Part shown: positions 31,952 through 44,413 of the stretch, in pieces
Numbering within the stretch: position 1 is the stretch's first letter
Layout: each line of letters begins with the position of its first letter
Assembly (NCBI GenBank): GCA_003439945.1
Contig: QVRM01000940.1
Span: 749,501 to 813,500, forward strand
Origin: Dermanyssus gallinae
Lineage: Eukaryota > Arthropoda > Arachnida > Mesostigmata > Dermanyssidae
Direction of reading: 5' to 3'
Length of the DNA stretch: 64,000 bases
The notes under the pieces: model-generated
Seen by the model: only the letters and a program-made list of their open reading frames with translations
Database searches by the model: none
What the model was told of the DNA's origin: nothing
Translations under genes and position numbers: made by a program

Positions 31952-32540
31952 GGCAGGGCGAGAGAAAGCGAGAGAGAACAGAACGCACGATAGATCGAGA
32001 CTGGAAGCACTGTTTCAAAGCGCGTCGACAAGGAAAAATGCCAACAACTTATCTTATATGAGTCGCTGTTCTTGTCGTTGCAGTGTCTCAGTGCAGCAAT
32101 GACCGGCAAGTGAGTATCGGCGCCGTTCCATCATCATCTTATTTACCACCGTCGGCATTATCTTTCTTCATTGTCGTATTACTATCAGAATCATTATCAC
32201 CAACAGCATCCGTTTTCTCTCTCTCTCGCTTTCTCTTGCGCTCCATTTTACGTTTGCTCTCGGCATAGATATTTTATTTGTTTTATCGCTATAACACTTT
32301 CTTTCGTATGCAGGTTTATACACGTTTATTCTCATACTCTTCTCTTTCTATGCATGTGCCTCTCTTTACGCACTAGGTTTCCTTTATCCTCATTCTTTGT
32401 GCTCCCTTATTTTCGCATATTTGTGCGTCGCATATAAAAGTGTGCAACATATGGAACCGCATCGAAAGCGGCAGCAGGGGGTGACATTGTTTCATATCTA
32501 CGTAAAATGCTTCTTTCTCTAGTCAAGTTGTTGCTGCTAC

Positions 32541-32580
32541 TATTTTGTTGTTGTTGTTGCTGTTGCTGTTGTTGTTATTT
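32541..32580. repeat. (GTT)n run
   Basis: GTT/GCT units on the plus strand. Confidence 0.9.
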
Positions 32581-32589
32581 TCTTTTACT

Positions 32590-33705
32590 CCTTCACCCGC
32601 CTTTTGTCCTCTTGCTGCTTCTGGCTGCTGTTTTGCTACTTTTTGTTCTGCTCGAAGGACGTTGGAGGCGTTTGGTTTTAAGTGAAACGAGCAAAAGTGG
32701 ACGCAAAAATAGCGCGTTAAAGGGCGTAAAATCGCCCGGAACGCTGGCGCGCCTGTCTACTCTACGAGCGATGATGAGGAATAGGCGATCCAGGCGAACG
32801 ACGAACAAAGGCAACGAACGTCTTTGTTTACCCCACCCCTTTCCCAGCTACGGCCGTCAGATGGGAGGGGGAATGGGGGCGTCAGAACAGCCAGTGAATA
32901 GCAAACAAATAAATGTCATTTACGAGGTTAAGTGCTGCAGCCTCGGCTGCAGCTCGTGCTTGTGCTGCTTTATAGCTTCTACTGCTCCGTCTGCGAGTCT
33001 ACTACTTTTGCTGTCGTTCCAACACTCGCCTGAGTAGTATGATGCCTGGCATACCGCCATGCGCTGAATCTTCACCACCACCCCCGCCGCGGCCGCCACC
33101 AGTTTATCGGCGCTCGTCGTAGTTCTAGTTGTACTGGCTCAGATGGTCGCAGCAGTAGCAATAGTAGTAGTAATAGTACATGTACCAGTGGTAGCTGCAG
33201 TCCGCTACTTCAAGGAAAGACTTAAAAGCTCTCTATTGCCTATTTACCCCCCCCGTTTCTCTCTCTCTCTCTCTCTCTATCTCGCACGCGCGCGCTCTCT
33301 CGTCTGTGTCTTTCGGAGTGCTCGGTTCGACGGCTTTGCCCCATATTTTCTCGACTACTGTCAAAATGCTTCGTCCACCACCATCGCCATCGTCACGGAG
33401 GCTAGCATCACCATAATGAGGTAGAGCGTCGTCAACGCCGCAGCTACCAGGGTAGGGTTGTGCGGAGACAAAGTCTTTAGATCGAAGCTGCTTGCTTCTT
33501 CGGTCGACCCACATGCGATACTACTAGCGCGGGCGTCGGCCCCATGAAAGCTCGCCAACCAGGCGGTTTGCCCAGCCGGTTACTATCCGCTATAGGGAGT
33601 TAACAGCACGCACACCACTTTGCCAAAGCGACTTTTAGTCTAGCCCCGTTATAGTTCCAGCAGACGTCTGTCAATAGTAAAACCGTCTCTTACCACCAAT
33701 ATATA
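32590..33705. other. Unassigned sequence
   Basis: A (TC)n run (33258-33280) is the only structure noted. Confidence 0.5.
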
Positions 33706-34050
33706 CAGAGTGTCCCAACATGAGCCCAAAAAAAATTAGATTCACAATACAATACAGCTTTAGTAATTTAAGGCCGGAAACTGATTGATTTATTCATGCA
33801 GTGTTGTCTGTATGTGGAAGTTGTGTATTGAGCAATGAATCCGGAAAATGATCTTCTAGGTCTTGCTGGCGTGTTTGCGCTCTGTTAACGAATTGCTTAG
33901 TAACGCGAGAACGGTTTGCCACAATTGTGTCTGGATCTCAGTGATACAGCGCCTAATATTCTTCTTCAAGACTTGGACAGTTGTATTAAGTTTGTTAACT
34001 TCAAACACTCTAACCTTAAAAAAAACCCTAGAGAGCGTAGTATAAGACAT
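33706..34050 (-). pseudogene. Tc1/mariner-type transposase C-terminal relic with terminal repeat
   Basis: The left edge, CAGAGTGTCCCAAC after a TA run, is a close variant of the CAGGGTGT end of this superfamily. On the minus strand the frame ends with VNKLNTTVQVLKKNIRRCIT and EIQTQLWQTVLALLSNSLTE, the C-terminal tail of DDE transposases. Nothing upstream resembles the catalytic core, so this is an internally or 5' deleted copy. It is homologous to 27121-27514. Confidence 0.6.
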
Positions 34051-36274
34051 GGAACGGATACGCGAATAAAAACTACTTCGTTGAACCTACGCAAACGTGA
34101 AGACCCAGATCTATTTATGTTCGATATGTTTTTATTAACATATCAAACATGTAAGCCATTGCATCGTGAGGCCAGGATACAATAAGCGGCTGCTATTCGA
34201 GTGCAACCACCAGGAATTGGATTAGTTCCTCAAAAGGAAACGAGACTCCCTCTAGCTACATCGGTGCGTAGGAGAACGCATGAGGTCCTGCGTCCAAATG
34301 CAGTCGGCTTAACTTTTGCGCGCGGAGTTGACGAATGAGCCTCCAATCGAATAAGGCTAAGAAACAGCCGCCTATACCACTAGCAAAACCTGCTGTAGCA
34401 ACACTTTTGAAGAAGGCTATGAACACTGGCCACGTGGACAGACCTGCTTCCCTTACGAGGACAGCTAGTTACACCCTTGAAACTAAGATGAAAAACTCTC
34501 ACGTCCGCTCTGTAGACAAGAAGGACCTATAGCTATCATCTACGGCAGTGGCCAAAGTAGTAAAACTAGTCAGTAAACATCGGAATATACACTTACTATT
34601 ATCTAAAGCACTATGATGGACTATAAGCTCTGCCCTTGAGGTACGTTTTACCCCTACTAGGACTAGGGGACAGTCCGTGTTGACAAAGACCGACCCACTG
34701 CCGGAGCTCTTTTTCTCCTACCTCCACAGAAAGTCATACCTGTAGAGATACACGGCCTCTTCCTTAACGAGGAGCTAACCGACAAATAATGCGCAGGCTT
34801 CATGTAAAGGAAATTGCTTGTGCGCACCTATAGTGCCACCAGTAAGCAGTAAGGCAAGGATTCTAGGTGACAAGGATCTAACATAAACGCTATCAGAAGA
34901 TCGCTTCGTCGAACGACCTTCATTCCCCAGTTGCAGGACTGCAAAATTTCCACTCTGATGAAAGAAAAGTTGTCTTGAAAGTCAAGATATTCTGACAATC
35001 GAGGCGATTAAAACGCTTTGGCTCTAACAAACTCTATGCAAGGTTGATCCCTCATGTCTATGAAAACGAGTTCATGTCTTAGTCCTAAAGGAAACGGCGA
35101 GCAGTCTCTGTAGCTCCCTTAGGACAATTCAGGCAGAGGAAGCGGCCGCCCCGACAACCGCCGAGATCACTCTCATAACGAAAGGCGTTAAACAAGCTCA
35201 TGTGCAATAGACAAAAGCAATGCTGTTATAGTCAGATACTTGGAGGAGTCAATCGAACCCCAAAAAGACGTCCATCCTTAAATCCCCAAAGAAAGCCCGG
35301 ACAGGCCGCCACTCGTGAATTACTGAACTGCGCCCTATGGGAAGCTCAACGCTTTCTTTAAAGATCTATTTTTAGGGTGGACCCGGCGCCCAGTCGACCA
35401 ACGAATGGTTTCGGTTGCCAATGCTTCTCGTGTCTCAGTTTTGACTACACAACCAGGGAGTGTGCCCCAACATTACCGAAAACAATTTTCTCTGGAGTGA
35501 CTTCTTTTCGAGTTCAAGGTACAATCCCTGAGATCATTTGCAACCTCAGTTAGACAAGGCATACAGTTTTATTTTAATAGTCCTTCCGACCTTGCGATAT
35601 ACTCGATGTATATTTAACCGAGCTCGACCTGACAGATATTCGAGAATTTCGTCGAAGAACTAGACTAGGCTTTAATGCAGCTTATAGTTTTTGGCAAAAC
35701 AGTACAAAGATGCATGATATTCTAAGAAATTCTAAGAAACTAACTCTCGCCCAGATGACCAGTCGCCCCCCGTACTAAATGGGGGGTAGCCAGATCACCA
35801 AAGAGCGAAGGACCTGCCGCCGCTTGCGACGAGCATGAACGGGCCGCAGAGCAAAACACCGCTTAGAACCTTTCTATCTATCTAGGAAGGAGTGGCTTAT
35901 TATTCCCAACTGCCCTACATAAGATAATTAAGAATACCGGAGTAGAGCACTGGAGCTCATTATGCAGAGGAAAAAAGCCAAGAAAAGCACCATACCAGGT
36001 GCGGCTCCCTACAAGTAGTACGCATACGTTTGCATCCATAATGTATAAAATGGTCGCTAGCGAAGGGTAGTCTAGGCCCTGGAAACGGCACGTTTGACTC
36101 CAAACTCAAACTCGGTAAACCGCCAGGAGAGTCATCAGCATGCCATTCAACTTTCCTGCCAATCTAAATCAGCTGAGCACATTTTCAACGGACGAATATT
36201 AACAAAACCAGGATTCAAGAAGGGCTGTCGTAATACCAGCATGGTTTTCAAGCCCATTCTATTTAGCTACTAGC

Positions 36275-36440
36275 CTGCAGAGGTATGTCAAGTACCATGC
36301 AGTGGAATGCACAGCGCTGGACCGAAAATCGTTGCACTTCTTCTCTCGTCGGACGCCGGAAGAAGATAGAGCTTCATGAAGAAACATTTTAAATGTATAT
36401 TATACTCAATTTGAGTAAAATAAACATAATTGAATTAAAT
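36275..36440 (+). mobile_element. 166-bp insertion with 14-bp target duplication
   Basis: The 14-mer ATTTAGCTACTAGC occurs at 36261-36274 and again at 36441-36454. The DNA between ends in an A-rich tail with AATAAA (36420), pointing to a retroposed sequence. It splits the RT of the R1-like relic between the QYGF-like and motif A blocks. No tRNA-like B box is visible, so it is either a new SINE-like unit or a very short 5'-truncated LINE end. Confidence 0.75.
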
Positions 36441-36805
36441 ATTTAGCTACTAGCAAACCGCTAAGTATAATTGGAGTCCGGCCGCATTTCTGGCCATCCT
36501 CCTAGATATCACAAACGCGTTTAGCACGTCGTAGTCGTACGTTCGTCGGACGTCACAAACAAATCACTTGTAGACAAATAGCAAATCACTTGTAGGGGTA
36601 CCTCATCTATTTACGACGTAATATATCGTCGTACCTAAATGATCGAACACATTTACGAAGTCGTGGTTCTTTATGGAAGTTATGCTGTTATGGTGCATTT
36701 TTTTGGAAGTTATGCTCGTCGCCCACGCAGACGATCTGGCACTGATTGTCACTGCCCGTGAGATCCACTTGCCAAGAAACAGCCAACAGAGCCTTGGCGG
36801 ATATT

Positions 36806-37435
36806 TTTTTTTTAAATAACATACATATTTATTTAACATATATTAAGTACAAAAACATGTCTCGACGCTCGCAATGGGCCTTAAGGCCTGTGGAACGGAC
36901 GTCGAACGCATACATCCTCTTGTCATCCTGGGGGGGGGGGGTGCTGGGGGGGAGGGGGCAGTGTGTATGTACCGAAAGATATAATATATATATTTCTATT
37001 AGTCTAATACGTTGAACATATGATACAAATAATACAAGAAACAATGTGACTGTTTAGAGCAGTGTGCACATGAGCTAGGATCGCCCGTAGGCGGCAAGAA
37101 CGGTCAGCAAAGATCACGACATCATTCCATTCTTAGTTAAGTATATTTAGAACCGTTACTGTGTTTATCGAACTTAGGTGGAGTTTTAGTTTGGTAAGTA
37201 AATATATTTTGTTTATTGCAAATGGATTTTCAAGTAGTTGTTTAATATCAGGTGGCATTGAATTAAATAGGTTTATATAATTTGCTTTGGCAGTCTTGCG
37301 ACTGGTTTCTTTCTTTAACCTCATTGTTGATAGATATCTAATATTCGAATTGGCTACACAAAAACGGAGCAATTTTTTAAACGGCCTGAAACGCTCTCCA
37401 CAGGATCTAAACTTAGCTTGAAAGGGCACCTAGTA
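36806..37435 (-). mobile_element. 5'-truncated LINE 3' end, opposite orientation
   Basis: A T run at 36806-36814 is the poly(A) tail of a minus-strand element, preceded by AATAAATATG. The minus-strand frame 37429-37133 contains TAKANYINLFNSMPPDIK followed by QLLENPFAINK, the usual C-terminal stretch of CR1/Jockey-like RT proteins (F-Y-x-x-x-x-x-x-NxLPxxIK). About 330 bases of 3' UTR follow, including an almost pure G/C run (36931-36957). It interrupts the R1-like relic between the HADD box and the thumb. Confidence 0.75.
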
Positions 37436-38080
37436 AAACTCACACCCTTACTTAAGTGCCCCAGCCTATACCTGGATAAGACTCACAGAAACACTTCATA
37501 CGCGCTATGTAGCAAAAAGCTATGAAAAATTGCGAAAAGTTCTCCCGCGGACGAGGCACAAACCGAATCTCGGAGCTGTCTGTTAGCATCAGTAGTCCAT
37601 AGTATCAGGTATATGTTACAACCATGTGGGAGCGCACGAGTTCCAAGGCTACAACACGACGTCTCCTCACTAACATACAGTGGCCAGTGGCGCTTAATAT
37701 TGCACCGCCGTGTCGTACGGCGCCCATAGCAAGCATACAAGTCCTCTCTAGACATGCACCCTAGAATCTAAGAGTAAACGAACCAGCTTCATGATGCCCC
37801 TTGATCAAACCTAGGACGAATAATATACTAATCGGCGGAACAGATACCCTAGTCTATAAAAATGTACATCCTTAAACATTATTTGCTCACCTCTCTATTC
37901 CGCAACTCCTAACAGACCACGGTGGCTGCTTTCAATAATACCTACACCGCAATGGCAAAACTGACTCCGTTTTATGCCGTATGTGCAACTCAGGAGAGGC
38001 AGTGGTGAATGAGCGCTTTGCCTTTTTCAATACTGAGAACAACTCTTGTAGAGCCTAAGACTGAGAAGTTCCCTAGTGTG

Positions 38081-38295
38081 ACTAGATTTTTGTGGGTGAC
38101 TTTCACACTACAGTGGCTTTACCAACGACGGTGTGCATTATGTACTTACTTGTGAATATTTAAAAATAAATTCAAATCAGGAAAAACGGCGCGAATAATG
38201 TGTTGTGTATTATACCTGTGCACGATTTTGCGGTTATATTTAGATTTTGTTGAGTAAATATATGTATATACATATATATGTACATATAAATGTAT

Positions 38296-38335
<40 letters not shown>

Positions 38336-40940
38336 TGAACTTAGTAGTAATCGCGAAACATTTGCTGGCGAACAGTAGGAGCAGGCCAATAATTTGGGTA
38401 CAGAATGCTCCTCGTGGAGGTGTCTCACAACGACTTCTTAGGCTAGAGACAGATGAATGCCTGTACCTGTCAGCTCTTTGCAACTCGCCGGTGTTACGAT
38501 AGTAGAGTCAGCACTCGAGAAAGACGACACTTCTTAGATTGCAATATTGCTCTCGACTTGCCTCCGTACATCTCTCAAATGGGTGCAGGTTGGGCACTTC
38601 TCTTTCCAGTAGGTACTTTCGGCCGGCCAAGCAATACGTCCTAGGTGACGTTGTGGCGTTTCTCCAGATCAGCCAGCATTCAGCCAGCGACGCTGTTCTG
38701 TTTCGCTGAGTGCCAGTACGCAGTTTGAGGCTCGTTCGAGGCCATACGTTTACTCATGAGACTACTTACTCTTGGCCAGCCGAAAAGGAGAGCAAGAATG
38801 CGAATTCAAAAATTGCCACTGCCTTCGATCCGCCTTATATCTTAACGGGCCCAAAAAAAAGAAGTGGTGTGGCAAGCGGTCCAGGGCATGGGAAATTGCT
38901 AGTTCTATTGGCAGATCCGGTACGATGCAAACCGTGTGTGTAAGCCCACGGACGAGCCTTATCGTTGTCGTGGTAGATTGCAACGGCGTGAGCGCAGCCG
39001 TCGCAGCGGCTCTTCTCTATCAAGTAAGCAAGTGGATCGGTTTCCCTCGTCGAAGCTTGGTTTCCTTCTCCCTCACCCCAATCCCCCCCCCCCCACCCCC
39101 GCCTCTAGAAAGCGAGACTCGAGCTGACCAATAAGTCTTGCAGAGAGGGCGAACTGCCTAGCTGGGAGGCAGGGCAAACTCCTTCACGTCGCCACGGGAA
39201 TTCATGGGAGTTCAACGAGAAGAGATGAAGGTAAACAGTAGTCGAAGTAGCCACACTGATAGAACCCGACGCAGCAGCGGCGGCAGGACAGCAACCGTTG
39301 ATGCACGCATCAAACGTTGCAGGTCGGCAGACTCAAGATGCCGAGATGAAGTTGACTGAGTCCCTCCTACGTCTCTGCTCCCCACTGCTCTACATGTGCC
39401 CCCTTAACGTAACGCAACTGCCAGCCGCCAGCCGGCCATCGTGATCGCATGGGCGTATCACTTGAATTCTCCTCCTTCACGCAGACTTTTCTTTTTCATT
39501 TCGGTCCTCTGGCGTAGCTGCCTTTTGCCCTATCCCTCCGCATGGGGTACATAATGTGCATGGTACGTTATAAAGCAAACATTCGTTACTGCTTTGCTGG
39601 CGTTGGCTTTACCGTCTTGCCTTCTATTGAGATCTGACCAGCGAAAAGGTGGCCCGCGTTAAACTGAGGCCAGGAAGGCCTTCTGTGGCCAGGTAAATAT
39701 GAGAGGCTCATTTTAGATAAATACATTTTCCGTACGGTTCAGTTTTGTTCAGTTCAGTTTATTATTATTTTTAAACACACGCTCCACACAGAACGTTCGT
39801 GTTTCATACGTCGTTTTACCTGAACTCGTTTGTCATTGATCGTCATCGATTGATTAGCAAAAAGTCAAGCATGGTACTCGTATTGTGGTGTTGAGTTTTA
39901 TAAATTAAGTTTTGTGTTCTAAAAAGAATACAGGATTATGTGATTAGAGCATATGTAAGTAAGGTATATTGAGAGTAAGGTGTATTATAAAATAAAACAT
40001 TGGTAAGATAGCCGGCCAAAATAACGAACAACTAGTCAACAGTGTATTTCAGTGTTCGAAACCGCGACCTCCACATCCCAAGGCGTAACGTCACTCGATC
40101 TAACCTACCGAACGTTGTTAGTGGATTAATTTGCTGTTTGTTTATGAACAAAGTATAGAAAATTGCGATACATTTCAAAGCCTGCCGTAACCACCCATTA
40201 TTGCATCAGTATTTACAAAACAAATCTGGTTTCCAAAATTTAAAAGTCACTAATGTGTGGTATTCTACGTGGTGAGTGACTGAATGTTCGATATTGTAGA
40301 GCATAGCAGCCAGCAATATGTAGTCGTTTTCCGTAGTGTAGTAGTAGTAGTAGTAGTAGAACGTGTTGCAACGTGTATAAACCGATACGGCGACGTTTAT
40401 TGAATATCGATAGAAACGACAAAGAAACGACCGTTTTTCTTCCGCTTTCTAGAACCGTTAGCTATACTCGCTGTGGTATGTGCCTCTGCGTGCATGTGTG
40501 CATGTTGCGGCATTCAGTGTGTAGTATCCAATCTAATCGGATAGCCGATTTTACCTGGCGCGTCTATGGGCATTGCTGCGGCATTTCCTGGCGTCTTCTC
40601 GTCCTGCCGGCAGTTTGGCGGTAAGGCGCCCTTGCCTTGCCGGTGAGCGGCTGTCGCTGCTGCTGCTGCCACTGGAAGCTCCCAAAGGGCCGCACTCATC
40701 CGTCTCCATCCTCCGTGCAGCGACACGTCGCTTCTCCCTAATAAATTCCCCATCAGCGTCCGGCGGTAGTCTTGCGTCGTCGTCGTCGTCTTGCCGTCTT
40801 GCCGTCTTCGTTTTTGTCCTTATTCCTCTTTTGACCGACCGACCGATTCTCTGATTCGCTCTTTCACTCCCATTATTTGCTTGTTGTACGAGTAGAACCC
40901 ACCTAGGTCATGTGCAATGCCTGTGACATTCGTGTTCGCT
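38081..40940. other. Unassigned sequence
   Basis: A TA run (38300-38332), a C-rich run (39087-39106) and a GTA run (40336-40360) are the only repeats. Open frames up to 120 codons have no recognised domain. Confidence 0.5.
38300..38332. repeat. (TA)n microsatellite
   Basis: Uninterrupted TA run. Confidence 0.95.
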
Positions 40941-40944
40941 CTGC

Positions 40945-40979
40945 ACGTGGTTGTGGTTGCTGTGGTTGTTGTTGTTGTT

Positions 40980-41010
<31 letters not shown>

Positions 41011-41030
41011 CTGTTGTTGTTGCTGTTGTT

Positions 41031-41061
<31 letters not shown>

Positions 41062-41205
41062 TGGTTGTTGCTGTGGTTGTTGTTGTTTCTGTTGTTGTTG
41101 CTGTGGTTGTTGTTGTTGTGGTTGTTGTTGTTGTTGTGGTTGTTGTTGTTGTGGTTGTTGCTGTGGTTGTTTTTGTTGTGGTTGTTGCTGTGGTTGTTGT
41201 TATTA
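40945..41205. repeat. Long (GTT/GCT/GGT)n array
   Basis: About 260 bases of GTT units with regularly spaced GTG and GCT variants, the mirror composition of the CAA arrays at 9.9 and 31.3 kb. Its six frames give only homopolymer-like products. Confidence 0.93.
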
Positions 41206-41309
41206 TTTAGGCCCGTCCGTCGGACTTGCAGATCTGTGCGGCTGCGCCTCGTTGCATCTTTCTGCAACTCCTCCTAGGACTGTCGCCGGGTTGCTGCTGC
41301 TACCACTAC

Positions 41310-41337
41310 TACAACCACCACCACCACTAAAAAAAAA

Positions 41338-41368
<31 letters not shown>

Positions 41369-41380
41369 GTACTACTACCA
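41310..41380. repeat. (CCA/CTA)n run
   Basis: ACCACCACT and CTACTACTA units around a run of A. Confidence 0.85.
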
Positions 41381-41389
41381 CTGTCGTGG

Positions 41390-43000
41390 TGATATTTGAC
41401 AACGGCCGCTACTGCATGCACCATATCGGCTCCATTGGCCGTCCGATCCGCTTTTCTAGGCATTCTTGAATATTGACGATGATCGTGAATCATCGATTTC
41501 ATTGGCGATCCCATTCCCTTTCTTAAGGTCCCTACTCCTCTCATTCTCTGGCTTTTTCTTCATCGTCGTCGGCTGACTTGAATCTACTTTTGTGCTCACC
41601 ATCCTCGTTGCCTTTGATCATCGAATGCGGCCCTGGATGACGGGCTCGGCCTGCAAGCCCGCCAACCGCGGCCGCAGCTCTTCAACCGCGGCTACCGATC
41701 GGGCGGGGGCTGTGCGACCGACTTGGGGGATGGTGTGCGTGTGTCGGGGGGGGGGGGAGAAAGCGCGAGTTGAGGTGGCGGTATGATGTTGAGGCAGGCG
41801 CAGAGCATCCCGGCCCGTCGACCCAACCCATGGTAGGATGGGCTCTCTATACTGTTGTTCGCCAACAACAAACGCCTCTAGTCTGCCCGTCCGCAAGGAG
41901 GATGACGACGAGTACAGGAGGATAAATTGGATGAGCAGGCAGCGGGCAAACTTGCTGCCGTTTTGAATTGCAAATTATTATTATTTATACTTAGTGTTGA
42001 CGACGGCCGTGATGACGGCAATGACAACAACAGGAGCAGTAGCACCACCACCAATAGCAGCGCAGCAGCAGCAGCGGGCGCCTCAAGGAGAACAACAATG
42101 ACAGCAACATTGACGCCGGCATCGTACTTTCGGCCGCTGCATCGTCTAAATCCTCTCGTAATGCCATGCCATACCATACCGGGTATAGGGGGTTGTACCA
42201 CTTATAGGCGGCTAAAATCGGGGATGATGACAAATGGGGGACGACGACAACAGACGATACTGCAGACAAAGAGAGGTCCGATAGAGAGAACGAGAGAAAG
42301 TGATAGGATAGGAGAATCAGTCTGCAGGAGAAGGCGACGTCGTCGTCGTCATCGTCGTGTGTCTAACCTGGCGGCACCTCGTCTTTCAATGCGCGGAACG
42401 CTTCCCTTTCGAAGTCGTAGGATCCGAACGCCACCGAATAGAGGTAGAACCAGCGACGACATACCGGCCTACCCACGAAGGGACCACGGCCTTCGATCGC
42501 CGTGCCTCACGCCGCGCCTCGAAACTGAAGAAACGCACCCGGTCGTCCTAGGCAAGAAAGATGCCGCCACCGCCGCCGCCGCATTGGCTTACATTCGATC
42601 CCGTTCTTCACTAGCGCAGCATCGTGAGCGGCATGACGGGCATTTTATCGCAAGCGACCTGCCAAAGTGAGGACGCGTTCTTTCGTTCAAAGCGTTCCTG
42701 ACCACGATGCGCCTATTCATCTAGCAGCCTACTAGCAAGCAGCAGGGCCGAAATAAAGGGCGGGGTACAAAACTCTCGATTCATCTTGCCATCAACTCCC
42801 CTTCTATTTGGGCTTCCGGTGCCGGCATTGTCCTTATATGCCTTTCCAATACTACAACCAACCATTAGGATCATCGCCATTATTACGACCATGCCTCCCA
42901 TGACCATCATGTTGATGTCGCTGTCAGCGTTGCCTTCACCCTGATCAGAATTTTTAACGTTATACATACACGCGACACGAATAACAGCAATCGTAATACT
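41390..43000. other. GC-rich unassigned block
   Basis: The largest frame (41927-42670, 247 codons) lacks an ATG start and has low-complexity Arg, Ala and Ser stretches. No domain was recognised. It could be 5' untranslated or promoter DNA. Confidence 0.4.
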
Positions 43001-43003
43001 GTC

Positions 43004-43090
43004 CTATATATATATATATATATAGTTTAGGCGGTAGACAAGAAATCGTCAAAAAGGTATATATTACCATATATTAGTTAAACCTTTTTG

Positions 43091-43129
<39 letters not shown>
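43004..43129. repeat. Two (TA)n runs around a small hairpin
   Basis: TA runs at 43004-43024 and 43092-43129 enclose 67 bases with TCAAAAAGGT and ACCTTTTTGA as short inverted arms. Confidence 0.85.
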
Positions 43130-43132
<3 letters not shown>

Positions 43133-43975
43133 TCACCAAATTTAACCCCATAGCTCATTGAAAGGTAGCGCCGCTCGCAAGGATAGGAGAATAGATCCAC
43201 AACAAGAATCTTTCTGTATGTTCAGGCAGGATGGACACATGTTTTTAGTCAATCGCGTGAGTCGCACGGTGGCTTCCTTCTCCTTCTTACCTTAATGGCT
43301 GTAAGTATAGATACCTGCAACTACTATAGGGAATAATATCATTTTAGGTATATTTAGAGGTGCGCGTACATCGTTTGGGCTTGGTACCGTAGCTTCAGCC
43401 TTGTTAAGCCATACCTGTCTAATAATGGCAATGCCTTTTTAGATGGGTTAAAAAAACAAAACATTTCTATGCTCACCAGGTGAGCATGAATCTCGATACC
43501 TAGGCTGTTCAGCGGTCGAAGAAAGACATGTTAATCTGGGAGAGCGATACCGGAAATATTCACTAGAAATACCGCCCTCCTTGGGCCAGACGACATCGTG
43601 CCGGCAAGCTGGGAAGCCCCGCGGGTGCAAATACCGTATTATATTGCATACAATTGTATACTAGGTCTCAAAAAAAAAATAAAAAGGTTTCTTTGCTTAA
43701 TCGATACCGCTGGCTCATTGAAGTGAAAACTATTTGCCAAACCGTCAAATTTCCTACCGAAATGATGCAGCTGCCAATGTCAGTTGGGGAATCGAAAATC
43801 GATGAAACGGCGGGAATAGCGTCGAAAGTGCCACCCAAACTTCCCAAAAACAATTCAAATAAGCGCGTTTATATACAAATTCGCCTATGAACTGTAAAAA
43901 GCTAGATTCATTTAAGTGTTATCCTTTAATCTTTAATACGCCATTTAAATATATTGTGAAATTATTAATACACAG
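43130..43975. other. Unassigned sequence
   Basis: A 78-codon frame at 43654-43890 has no recognised relatives. Nothing else noted. Confidence 0.45.

Positions 43976-44041
<66 letters not shown>
43976..44041. repeat. (TA)n microsatellite
   Basis: About 65 bases of TA followed by CATA repeats. Confidence 0.95.
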
Positions 44042-44044
<3 letters not shown>

Positions 44045-44371
44045 CATACATATATATTGTGATGATTTATTAATAGTTTACAATACGTTTGCACACTCGG
44101 CAGTGCTCACCCTATTAAAAATGGTGATAAACAGGTATCACGTGAGGTTAAGAAACAGCTGTCCGTGTCCTTGCTTGATGTTAGCCCCCGCTCTTATGGA
44201 CCCGGTGCGAGCGGTATGTCCTCAAGGTTCCTTGCAACGTTAAGGCGGTGAGATCCATAAGATTCCTCTTTGTGACGCGGATTCGGAGTCCCATACACTC
44301 ATAGAGATAGTGATGGATCCGAATCTGCGAGTCTTTGCGGGTCGGGAAGCGCCGCTCTTAGGAGCTCCACG

Positions 44372-44410
<39 letters not shown>
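44372..44410. repeat. (TA)n microsatellite
   Basis: TA run at the left end of element C. Confidence 0.95.

Positions 44411-44413
<3 letters not shown>

Larger units (their letters stand above)
34330..38080 (+). pseudogene. Decayed R1-like LINE with two nested insertions
   Basis: Scattered matches occur in the right order on one strand. There is a gag-like CCHC with CFSCLSFDYTTREC (about 35412-35455), where the His is Tyr. RT pieces follow: RILTKPGFKKGCRNTSMVF (about 36190-36250), AILLDITNAF (about 36495-36525) and VAHADDLALIVTARE (about 36718-36765; the catalytic box is usually YADD). The thumb and C-terminal parts are CLLASVVHSIRYMLQPCG (37577-37630), ALNIAPPCRTAPIASIQVL (37690-37747) and DHGGCF..YLHRNGKTDSVLCRMCNSG (37914-37996). 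Stops and frameshifts are frequent. Two insertions split it, at 36275-36440 and 36806-37435. The motifs resemble R1/TRAS-type elements; the endonuclease domain was not found. Confidence 0.8.

Noticed and set aside
40910..41392. Cys-, Val- or Leu-rich frames in the GTT array
   Set aside because: Direct translation of a trinucleotide repeat.
41927..42670. 247-codon open frame
   Set aside because: No ATG at its start and low-complexity Arg/Ala/Ser content. GC-rich DNA gives few stops.
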